Assembly (NCBI RefSeq): GCF_934668725.1
Contig: NZ_CAKUOF010000011.1
Location: 95,465-159,464, forward strand
Reading direction: 5' to 3'
Length of the DNA stretch: 64,000 nucleotides
Origin: an uncultured Dysgonomonas sp.
GTDB lineage: Bacteria; Bacteroidota; Bacteroidia; Bacteroidales; Dysgonomonadaceae
This document shows positions 1-7,175 of the stretch, piece by piece (position 1 is the first letter of the stretch; each line of letters starts with the position of its first letter). The notes beneath the pieces are model-generated. The model worked only from the letters and a program-made list of their open reading frames with translations, searched no databases and was not told the DNA's origin. The translations under genes and the position numbers were made by a program.

Positions 1-534
1 TGTTATATCAGGAATAAATTCTACTAGAGTACCGTTATTCTGGGTGGTTGACTCTATAGGGGACTCGCTTGTAACTATTGCTTTGCTATACTCTACAGAA
101 ACCGTTTGTTTTTCTCTGAATGCTTGTATTTTGAAGTAAGATGATAAAGCATTTACTGCTTTTATACCAACTCCATTAAGACCTACTGATTTTTTAAATG
201 CTTTGGAGTCATATTTGGCTCCCGTATTCATTTTAGAGGATACGTCCTTTACTTTACCGAGAGGCACACCTCGACCATGGTCACGTATAGATACTTCGCC
301 ATTTTCTATGGTTACTTCTATGGTTTTACCAAAGCCCATCATATATTCGTCGATAGAGTTGTCCAATACTTCTTTCAGAAGGACATATATTCCATCGTCG
401 GGAGAAGTACCGTCGCCAAGTTTTCCGATGTACATACCAGGGCGTCGACGTATATGCTCCTGCCAATCAAGAGTTTTAATGTCATCGTCAGAGTAATTTT
501 CTTGAGGTAAATTGATGTCTAATTCTTCTTCCAT
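1..534 (-). CDS. parE: DNA topoisomerase IV subunit B, N-terminal part (cut by window edge)
   Basis: This is the first 178 codons of a type IIA topoisomerase ATPase subunit; the gene continues beyond base 1. The translation shows the GHKL ATPase features in order: HIRRRPGMYIG near residue 27, LLKEVLDNSIDEY (Asn-containing motif), IRDHGRGVP, and KKSVGLNGVGIKAVNALS. The ATP-binding GHKL fold powers DNA strand passage and chromosome decatenation. The acidic N-terminus and the GKLGDG sequence after the GMYIG motif resemble Bacteroidota ParE rather than GyrB, but the two cannot be fully separated from the N-terminus alone. The start is the ATG at 534, the only one before the conserved region. A promoter-like element lies 33 nt upstream. 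Confidence 0.88.
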   Translation of the reverse strand, partial: MEEELDINLPQENYSDDDIKTLDWQEHIRRRPGMYIGKLGDGTSPDDGIYVLLKEVLDNSIDEYMMGFGKTIEVTIENGEVSIRDHGRGVPLGKVKDVSSKMNTGAKYDSKAFKKSVGLNGVGIKAVNALSSYFKIQAFREKQTVSVEYSKAIVTSESPIESTTQNNGTLVEFIPDIT

Positions 535-566
535 AAATATTTGCGTGTGTAAAATCAGCTTTCAAG

Positions 567-598
567 CAAAGATAGTGAATTTTTAGAAAATGAATCAA
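567..598 (-). promoter_or_regulatory. Promoter of parE
   Basis: On the minus strand a perfect Bacteroidota -7 box, TATCTTTG (574-567), lies 33 nt before the parE start. A TTG at 598-596 sits 21 nt further upstream as a possible -33 element. This is inferred from the TTTG/TAnnTTTG consensus. Confidence 0.5.
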
Positions 599-696
599 GC
601 GAAATTTATTATTAAGGTATCAGATATCTTTATTCTTATAGAAAGTAACCGTATTTTAGAGAATCACGATTCAAAGGTATATTTTAGTGATAACTA

Positions 697-859
697 AGAG
701 CCTGTTTAAATTTTAGCGAAAATATTTCTTATACATCATTCTCAATATTCTTTGGCATTTTTTATACTCGATTTAGCCCGCTAAATCAGCGTACAAAAAT
801 CAAAAATCATTTTGAAAATAACCCAAAATAAACTTGCTAATAAAATTTAAACAGGCTCT
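697..859. mobile_element. MITE-like element with 19-bp perfect terminal inverted repeats
   Basis: The two ends, AGAGCCTGTTTAAATTTTA (697-715) and its exact reverse complement (841-859), enclose a 163-bp AT-rich segment with no ORF. A second palindrome, GATTTAGC-CC-GCTAAATC (770-787), lies near the middle. The layout fits a non-autonomous miniature transposable element mobilised by an unseen IS with the same ends. A clear target-site duplication could not be identified, and no second copy was seen in this window. A very long-loop RNA hairpin is the less likely alternative. Confidence 0.6.
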
Positions 860-870
860 AAAATATTTGT

Positions 871-906
871 ACAAAAAAAGTAGCATAATTAATTATGCTA
901 CTTTTT
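871..906 (-). terminator. Rho-independent terminator of the GNAT gene
   Basis: A perfect palindrome (AAAAAGTAGCATAATT and its complement, 875-906) ends in a T-run on the minus strand, 18 nt beyond the stop of the gene at 924. Confidence 0.75.
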
Positions 907-923
907 CTATAATTTTTTGTCTG

Positions 924-2054
924 TTATATCTTTTTCATATATGCTCTTCGAGTCTTATGATGTTCGGCATTAAAACCATCCCATAGTGCTGAGACTTTAT
1001 TGTTTTGTTCCAATTCGGGATTACTTTCAGCAAAATGAAAGCCACTTTTGTGTGCGGATGGAATGAAATCATTAAAGATCATCGCATTTACACCTTTTCC
1101 TTGATATTCGGGTGCAATACCGATGAGTAATAGGTCTATTACTTTATTACTCTTAAATTTCAGTGCTTTAAGCAAGTGATACCAACCTGTAGGGAATAGT
1201 TTCCCTCCTGATTTTTGTAAAGCAAGTGATAAACTGGGCATTCCTATTCCAAAAGCTACGAGTTCGTCAGTTTCTTCCTTTATGATAAGGGAAACAATAT
1301 CCCACCGAAGCAGAGGCACGTACATTTTTACATAATAATCAATTTGCTTTTGAGTAAGAGGTACAAACCCGTACAGTGGAGCGTAGGCTTCATTCAGCAA
1401 GTTGAATACTTTGTCTACATAAGGAGTTATTTGCTTTAAGTTTTTAAATTTCAGAAGCTTTAATCCATATTTATTGGCGACTATATTAGCTATTCGTTGA
1501 TGTCTTTCCGGAACAGCGTCAGGAACCGGGATGTAGAATTCGTGCCAATCTACATCTTTTTCGTATCCAATGCGTTCAATTTGGTCTTTGTAGTAAGGAT
1601 AGCTGTAGGTTGTTGCCATGGTGGTTATTCTGTCATACCCGAATACCAAAAGACCTTCGTGATCGAGATCGGTGAATCCCATCGGACCTTGTATTGCATC
1701 CATTCCTTTACTGCGAGCCCAATCTTCGGCTGTCTTGAAAAGTGCATCTACAACTTCATTATCATCAATGAAATCGACAAAACCAAAGCGTGCATGTTTT
1801 TGTTTCCATATTTCATTCGATCTGTGATTGATTATAGCTGCAATACGTCCAACAATTTTATCACCTCTGTAGGCTAAAAAGAGTTGTTGTTCGCAAAAGT
1901 CAAATGCTGGGTTTTTACTCGAATCGAGAGTTCCAAGTTCATCTAAAACTAAAGATGGTACATAGTAGGGACAATCTTTATACAGATTTATAGGGAATTT
2001 GATAAATTTCTTTTTAGATGCTTTATCACTTATAGGGACAATTCTTACCGACAT
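924..2054 (-). CDS. GNAT-fold N-acetyltransferase-like protein
   Basis: A 376-residue cytosolic protein of a family common in Bacteroidota, usually described as a GNAT-superfamily or hypothetical protein. The N-terminus (KKKFIKFPINLYKDCPYYVP) is the characteristic opening of the family. The acyl-CoA-binding-like region is near the C-terminus (LIGIAPEYQGKGVNAMIF, about residues 309-326), where Q/R-x-x-G-x-G/A would bind the pyrophosphate; here it reads QGKG. The substrate is unknown. I place the start at the ATG at 2054 because family similarity begins with the following residues; a start seven codons upstream (2075) is possible. A perfect -7 box lies at 2193-2200, and a strong terminator follows. 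It appears to be monocistronic. Confidence 0.75.
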   Translation of the reverse strand: MSVRIVPISDKASKKKFIKFPINLYKDCPYYVPSLVLDELGTLDSSKNPAFDFCEQQLFLAYRGDKIVGRIAAIINHRSNEIWKQKHARFGFVDFIDDNEVVDALFKTAEDWARSKGMDAIQGPMGFTDLDHEGLLVFGYDRITTMATTYSYPYYKDQIERIGYEKDVDWHEFYIPVPDAVPERHQRIANIVANKYGLKLLKFKNLKQITPYVDKVFNLLNEAYAPLYGFVPLTQKQIDYYVKMYVPLLRWDIVSLIIKEETDELVAFGIGMPSLSLALQKSGGKLFPTGWYHLLKALKFKSNKVIDLLLIGIAPEYQGKGVNAMIFNDFIPSAHKSGFHFAESNPELEQNNKVSALWDGFNAEHHKTRRAYMKKI

Positions 2055-2192
2055 TCTTTTTTTATAAATAATCAATAATTAGGTAACACGACTAATTTAT
2101 TATTACATTTAATCATGGTAACTATCTCTAGTTATTATGATTCTCAAAATAATAAAAAGATACAAAATCTTACTACTTCTTTGACTTTGTCG

Positions 2193-2200
2193 CAAAGATA
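2193..2200 (-). promoter_or_regulatory. -7 promoter box for the GNAT gene
   Basis: The minus strand reads TATCTTTG, a perfect TAnnTTTG box, between the end of the NlpC/P60 gene and the GNAT gene. It would give a leader of about 130 nt. No convincing -33 element was seen. Confidence 0.4.
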
Positions 2201-2222
2201 AGATTTTTTACTGAAAGTGAGT

Positions 2223-3002
2223 TTATACTCGTTTTATTGTTGATAGAGTGTGGGTGTAATTTCCAGATTCTTTATTGTAAATGCCTTGTGAGTCAATTGT
2301 ATCTATTCTTACTTTGCCCGAAGCATGTATTACTTTATTGTTTCCAAGAAAAATTCCGACATGATTGATGCGATTATTCTTCTCGAAAAATAAGAGGTCA
2401 GAAGCTTGCGCCTCTTCCAATGAGTTGACTTTTATTCCCTCCACAGCCTGTAAGCCTGAATCTCGAGGCAGAGAGAAGCCGCTCATAGAGAATACTACTT
2501 GTGCAAGTCCCGAACAATCAATTCCCATGATATTTTTACCTCCCCATAAGTAAGGAGTATTGAGAAACAGCATAGCTGTGGCTATTATATTTTCTTTGCT
2601 GCTTTGGGGCAGGTAAGTCACGAAAGAAGGATGAATTTGGAAAATTTTTCCTCCTATCTCGAAACTGCTTGTGTCTGCATTATAACGTGGCAATAGACTG
2701 CCTGCAGATAGCCTATATATGGTTTTATCTGTCATACAGAAAACATCTGCTATAGGTACACAGGTTCGAAATACAGGGCCATTGTTGATCTCATGGTAAG
2801 AATCTTCATCTATTTCACATAAAACTTTAGAGTCTACCCAACCTTGATAGCTGTCTCTGTAATTCTTTATTTTTGAGAATGAACCTGCTTTATCGGTTAT
2901 TTCACAAGTGTCTCCAAAAAGTAATTGACTTACCATTTCGGATGCTTCGCTGGCTTCAGAGCGAATGGGGAGTGCTGTATTTAAGTAAATAGTATATTTC
3001 AT
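2223..3002 (-). CDS. NlpC/P60 family cysteine peptidase with SH3-like N-terminus
   Basis: A 259-residue protein with the architecture of gamma-D-glutamyl-L-diamino acid endopeptidases (YkfC/dipeptidyl-peptidase VI type) that degrade peptidoglycan stem peptides. Residues about 1-65 resemble a bacterial SH3 domain (RSEASEASEMVSQLLFGD, then QGWVDSKV). The C-terminal NlpC/P60 domain carries YLWGGKNIMGIDCSG with catalytic Cys163, NHVGIF with His214, and HASGK with His226 as the third polar residue. No signal peptide is evident, so a cytosolic role in recycling imported muropeptides is plausible (inference). It follows an acyltransferase gene (start 3002, 18 nt after its stop), so it may be the last gene of the 3-7 kb envelope cluster. 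Confidence 0.88.
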   Translation of the reverse strand: MKYTIYLNTALPIRSEASEASEMVSQLLFGDTCEITDKAGSFSKIKNYRDSYQGWVDSKVLCEIDEDSYHEINNGPVFRTCVPIADVFCMTDKTIYRLSAGSLLPRYNADTSSFEIGGKIFQIHPSFVTYLPQSSKENIIATAMLFLNTPYLWGGKNIMGIDCSGLAQVVFSMSGFSLPRDSGLQAVEGIKVNSLEEAQASDLLFFEKNNRINHVGIFLGNNKVIHASGKVRIDTIDSQGIYNKESGNYTHTLSTIKRV

Positions 3003-3020
3003 ATTTTGAAAAATAGGGAA

Positions 3021-4100
3021 TTACAAATTAAGTACTTGTTTTATTTTTTTGCGTAAAAATGGTATCGACTTTTCTACGTTGCAGTCTATCGAATTTACTA
3101 TGGGGGTGCATAATTTCATGCGTAGGTATTCAACTATAGCACATGAAACAAAAATGGAAATCATGAGTCCTACTAATATGATAAATGTATATAAGGGACT
3201 GGGAGATATTTTGCTAAGGCTATATGTAAACTTACTTAGGTGATACGCACAGCTTGGATAATCGTGTATGAGGTATATACCAAAAGTAAGAGGTGCTATT
3301 TTGTAAATGATTGATAAGTTTCTGATCGAAAGATTTTTAAATATGTAAAAAAATAAGATTGAATTAATAATAATGAATGGGCTGTTGTAAGTCGTTATTC
3401 TCCAAGCTAGAATTTGATATTTGGTAAAATAGGCAGAATAAATTGCAACAAATAGAATTATATATGCAAAGCTATATTTGAGAAGTGCATTGTTAATTGT
3501 AATTTCGTTTGTTTTACAAAAACGCCCAATGATATAGATGGTTAACAAAGAATAAAAGCTAAGTCCATCCTCTGATAGGATATTCAGTCCTGTAATTGGG
3601 TATGTAGCTTCTAGGTAAACAAGCAGAATAATTATAAGAATAAGCTGATGTTTGTTGATGACATCAATGCCTTTGTTTATTACAGGCGAAAGTATGTATA
3701 TACCAACATATATATTGAGAAACCACCATATAGTGGAAGAGAGCGGAAAAAAAGATTTTATAAATAATTTTACATTATACTGATCTATCCGAAAGATGAA
3801 TACCATTAAGGAATAAATAATTACAGAATAAAATGTCCCTTGTATGGTGAGACTTATTAGTGTTTTTATTTTAAATTTTATTCCATAGTATCCAGATATA
3901 AATACGAAACAATTTACTCCAATCGATAAAAATGCAAGTAAGCCTAAATATAAAAAATCCTTATTTGTTGTAATATAGTTATTAGTAGAGAGTGTCTTAA
4001 GTTTGCAGCCATGAACAATCAAGTGAAATAGAATGATCATCATCATTAACACAATGCGAAGCAACTCAATATTACAGTCACGCTTTTTACTCATATCCAT
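3021..4100 (-). CDS. Acyltransferase 3 family membrane protein (paralog 1)
   Basis: A 359-residue integral membrane protein with about ten predicted membrane segments and the acyltransferase-3 signature: NIELLRIVLMMMIILFHLIVHG with the conserved His, VNCFVFISGYYGIKF, then STIWWFLNIYVGIYILSPVIN and FGIYLIHD. Members O-acylate cell-surface sugars or peptidoglycan using an acyl-CoA on the cytoplasmic side; the substrate here is unknown. It starts 4 nt after the DUF1287 gene, which suggests co-transcription. It is one of three paralogs within 4 kb (with 4851-5903 and 5954-7018), sharing the same motif order but divergent in the middle and C-terminal parts. Confidence 0.87.
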   Translation of the reverse strand: MDMSKKRDCNIELLRIVLMMMIILFHLIVHGCKLKTLSTNNYITTNKDFLYLGLLAFLSIGVNCFVFISGYYGIKFKIKTLISLTIQGTFYSVIIYSLMVFIFRIDQYNVKLFIKSFFPLSSTIWWFLNIYVGIYILSPVINKGIDVINKHQLILIIILLVYLEATYPITGLNILSEDGLSFYSLLTIYIIGRFCKTNEITINNALLKYSFAYIILFVAIYSAYFTKYQILAWRITTYNSPFIIINSILFFYIFKNLSIRNLSIIYKIAPLTFGIYLIHDYPSCAYHLSKFTYSLSKISPSPLYTFIILVGLMISIFVSCAIVEYLRMKLCTPIVNSIDCNVEKSIPFLRKKIKQVLNL

Positions 4101-4104
4101 TAGT

Positions 4105-4692
4105 CTATTTGTACTGATAATGTCCTACGATTTTCCAAGCGAAAAGTCTATCCTCCATTACCTGACCGCCTCCAATATTATGCACAATGAGAGGTCTTTT
4201 TCTGTCTTTCGATTTTCTATCGACTACTATTCCAATATGCGCCAGTCCGTTGTCAAGAGTCCAAGATACTATATCTCCGGGCTTATAATCTTCGGGATTG
4301 GCTGTGATTGGCTTTACAATACCATTGCGAGTGAAAAAAGTTTCGAGGTTATACACTCGCCGATGGTCTATATTTGTATCTGTTTTTTTTAAACCCCATT
4401 TTTTCAGGCTAGGATATTTACTGAAGTTAGCTTTCATATCTTCATGTACCTTTTGCTGGAGGTCTATGTTCATTTTACGATATGCCCTTATTACAACATC
4501 GGTGCACACCCCTTTGTTTGCAGGAACATCTCCATTCGGATAAGGAATCGAGAAATACGTAGGGTCGTATGTTACTTTTGACCTTGTTAAATCTATTGCT
4601 GCATCAGATAATTGATTGTAGAAATCTCTCTCTTGAGCTGTTGCTGTGAAGCAACTATAGAAAAATGTGATTAGAAAAAATAATTTATTCAT
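4105..4692 (-). CDS. DUF1287 family secreted protein (YijF-like)
   Basis: A 195-residue protein with an N-terminal signal peptide (MNKLFFLITFFYSCFTATAQ, cleavage likely after residue 18-20). The rest matches the DUF1287 family (E. coli YijF): TYDPTYFSIPYPNGDVP, GVCTDVVIRAYR with Cys63, DHRRVYNLETFF, GDIVSW, AHIGIVVD with His152, and HNIGGG with His171. The Cys-His-His arrangement and the GDIVSW/HIGIV order resemble NlpC/P60 hydrolases, so a periplasmic peptidoglycan-related hydrolase is likely, though the activity is not established. It is flanked by acyltransferase-3 genes, with the one at 3021-4100 immediately downstream. Confidence 0.85.
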   Translation of the reverse strand: MNKLFFLITFFYSCFTATAQERDFYNQLSDAAIDLTRSKVTYDPTYFSIPYPNGDVPANKGVCTDVVIRAYRKMNIDLQQKVHEDMKANFSKYPSLKKWGLKKTDTNIDHRRVYNLETFFTRNGIVKPITANPEDYKPGDIVSWTLDNGLAHIGIVVDRKSKDRKRPLIVHNIGGGQVMEDRLFAWKIVGHYQYK

Positions 4693-4850
4693 TATTGAGA
4701 TATTAAAGTCTTAGACTTTCTTATACAATGGCAAAAATAGTGGAAAAGCATTTCTTGTACAACTGTTAGGTATAGTTGTCGATTTGTTTATTATTAGAAT
4801 TTTCTGGTACACTTCGGTACTCCATTTTTATAGGCTTCTTTTTTATTCAT

Positions 4851-5903
4851 TTATTCTGTAATGCGTTTCAATTTAACAAATAACATCGATGCTTTTTGCT
4901 CAATAGAGTCTAAAATAGGATTGAATATGATTTGTCTTATTTTTTCGATGCATGCACATATTATAAATATAAGTATTGCCATTCCTAATAATGCCAGACC
5001 GAAAAGCAGAGGATTTGCTATTGCATGGTTTACCTGTTCAACAAGTCCTCCGATTAGGAGGCGGGTATCAGCTGTATCGTGTATTAGATATACCCCAAAA
5101 CATAGTGGTGCTATTTTATTTATTATACTGCTTTGTATTTTTCTTTTTCTAAAAGTATAGAAGAAGAAGATTGCTCCAAGAATAATCAGGGGGCATCCAT
5201 ATGATACTAGTCGTTCGGCCGTATTTGTATAATTAATAGAGAGTAGGATATAAACAAGTAATAATGTTAAAAGATAGGTACATATATAAAGAATTGAGGG
5301 TTTACTCAAATCCCTGATGTATTTTCCGCAAAAACGGGCAATAATATATATCGACAAAAGAGTGAAAAAACTATGTCCGCTTCCTGAGTAAAAATTATAG
5401 CCTATTATAGTATAACTACTATTTGCATATACAAGAATAATTGCAATGAGTCCTGACTGGTATATATTTAGCGATTCGATACCTTTATTGATAAAGGGTG
5501 ACAGTATATAAACTCCCAAAAAAGCATTTAAGAACCACCATTGTGCATATGTTACAGGAAAAAAGCTACGAATGAAGTTAGGTGTGGAGTAAGCTTCAGT
5601 TGATATAAATCCATGATATATGATATATGTTGCAACAGAATAGAAACTTGCCTGTAGAATAAATGAAAGTAACGTTTTGGCTTTGAATTTAATGCCGTAA
5701 TAACCTGAGATGAATACAAAGCAATTTACTGCAATGATGCTAAAGACATTCAAAGATACAAATAGTATACTTTTAGATGGGCTATTGCTTTGGCATCCAT
5801 GTACAATCAGATGATGTATAATAATCATAATCATCAGAATTATTCGTAACAGTTCTATATTTGATTCCCGATTTTTAGTGTTAGTGTTGAGTGTTGAAGT
5901 CAT
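4851..5903 (-). CDS. Acyltransferase 3 family membrane protein (paralog 2)
   Basis: A 350-residue multi-pass membrane protein of the same family as its neighbours. It shows NRESNIELLRIILMIMIIIHHLIVHG, VNCFVFISGYYGIKFK, YAQWWFLNAFLGVYILSPFINKG and FGVYLIHD. It presumably transfers an acyl group from CoA to an envelope glycan. The first ~45 bases of homologous coding DNA (around 5835-5880) are nearly identical to those of the next paralog (around 6930-6975), indicating recent duplication or gene conversion. It lies 50 nt from the next acyltransferase gene (5954-7018) and 158 nt from the DUF1287 gene, so the whole block may be one long transcript. Confidence 0.87.
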   Translation of the reverse strand: MTSTLNTNTKNRESNIELLRIILMIMIIIHHLIVHGCQSNSPSKSILFVSLNVFSIIAVNCFVFISGYYGIKFKAKTLLSFILQASFYSVATYIIYHGFISTEAYSTPNFIRSFFPVTYAQWWFLNAFLGVYILSPFINKGIESLNIYQSGLIAIILVYANSSYTIIGYNFYSGSGHSFFTLLSIYIIARFCGKYIRDLSKPSILYICTYLLTLLLVYILLSINYTNTAERLVSYGCPLIILGAIFFFYTFRKRKIQSSIINKIAPLCFGVYLIHDTADTRLLIGGLVEQVNHAIANPLLFGLALLGMAILIFIICACIEKIRQIIFNPILDSIEQKASMLFVKLKRITE

Positions 5904-5953
5904 AGTTATTTAGTGGTTTGTCTTAGAGTGTGATAGACTCTGTGTTTTCTTGA

Positions 5954-7018
5954 TTAGGTGTCTGTTTGATAAGATTCTATTTTCTTTGAAATATAACTTA
6001 ATACTGGTTTAAGTATAATTTGTCTTGCTTTTTCGATACATGCACATATCGAAAAAACAATTAATGTTGTTAGTAATAGAATACCGAGCATGGTGAAGTT
6101 ATTATCTATTTTACTGTTCATGCTTTTAATAAAACTCATTATTGTAATTTTTATTATACCTGAGTCGTGAAGTAGATAGATACCAAATGTAAGAGGAGCA
6201 ATTTTATTGATTAATTTATTTTTAATTTTAATTTTTTTGAAAAGGTAGAAAAATAAAGCAGCAGCTGTTATAATCCATATGCAGTTATATGCCATTAACC
6301 GCCAAGTAAGAAGCTGTCTGTTTTGACTAAAGCATAGATATATTATAATAAAACTAATAAGAAAAACGGATAAGTATATAGGTAAAATACCTTTTATTTC
6401 TATAATGTATCTATGGCAATAGCGGGCTATAATATAAACTATAAGTAAGTTGAAAAATGAATATCCATCTTGTGTATAAAAATTGTATCCGACCAAAGGA
6501 TATCCGCCTCCTATAATGAATAATAGTGTTATAAGTACGATGGTCTGTTTTTTAGTAATATTTTCCAGGCCTTTGTTTATTACCGGTGATAATATGAATA
6601 ATGCTATATAGGCATTAAGAAACCACCAGTTTACGTATGTGATCGGAAAGAAACTCTTGCGGAGTTCAGGATATGATATCGGATTATCATTTATCATACA
6701 CTTTAGCAGGTATAATGAAACGGAATAAAACAGAGCTTGTAGAACAAATGCAATTAATGTTTTTACTTTAAATTTTATACCATAAAATCCTGAGATAAAT
6801 ATAAAGCAATTAACTGCTATTATAGTGAATGTATTTAAAAATAAAAAAAGAGCATCTTTATTTGTTTTTTGGTAATCCCCGGTACTTATAAGGCTTAAGT
6901 CGCATCCATGCACAATGAGGTGGTGCATGATAATCATGAGCATCAGAACTATTCGTAACAGTTCTATATTTGATTCCCGATTTTTAGCATTAGTTAGTTT
7001 TTGCTCCATCTTATTCAC
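5954..7018 (-). CDS. Acyltransferase 3 family membrane protein (paralog 3)
   Basis: A 354-residue multi-pass membrane protein with the family signature NRESNIELLRIVLMLMIIMHHLIVHG, FIFISGFYGIKFK, YVNWWFLNAYIALFILSPVINKG and FGIYLLHD. It is the first gene of the acyltransferase/DUF1287/NlpC cluster in the direction of transcription. An alternative start three codons in (MEQKL) is equally possible. Function is inferred only from the family: membrane O-acylation of a surface or periplasmic glycan. Codon usage and composition resemble the neighbourhood, so import from a distant source is not suggested. Confidence 0.87.
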   Translation of the reverse strand: MNKMEQKLTNAKNRESNIELLRIVLMLMIIMHHLIVHGCDLSLISTGDYQKTNKDALFLFLNTFTIIAVNCFIFISGFYGIKFKVKTLIAFVLQALFYSVSLYLLKCMINDNPISYPELRKSFFPITYVNWWFLNAYIALFILSPVINKGLENITKKQTIVLITLLFIIGGGYPLVGYNFYTQDGYSFFNLLIVYIIARYCHRYIIEIKGILPIYLSVFLISFIIIYLCFSQNRQLLTWRLMAYNCIWIITAAALFFYLFKKIKIKNKLINKIAPLTFGIYLLHDSGIIKITIMSFIKSMNSKIDNNFTMLGILLLTTLIVFSICACIEKARQIILKPVLSYISKKIESYQTDT

Positions 7019-7041
7019 CTTATAGGATATGCCGCTAAAAT

Positions 7042-7083
7042 AAAACGATTCAATACCGGTTAACTTTATATTGAATCGTTTTT
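7042..7083 (-). terminator. Terminator downstream of alaS
   Basis: A 13-bp perfect stem (AAAACGATTCAAT at 7042-7054 with 7070-7082) has T-runs on both sides. It sits between the alaS stop and the start of the acyltransferase cluster, separating the two units. Confidence 0.65.
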
Positions 7084-7175
7084 ATTAATGCCTCTAATTT
7101 AGTGAAAAATAAATAAACCAGTTAAAGTTCTGTCTACAAATTGATTTTGTACATAAAACAATAGTTTGGTTGGTT

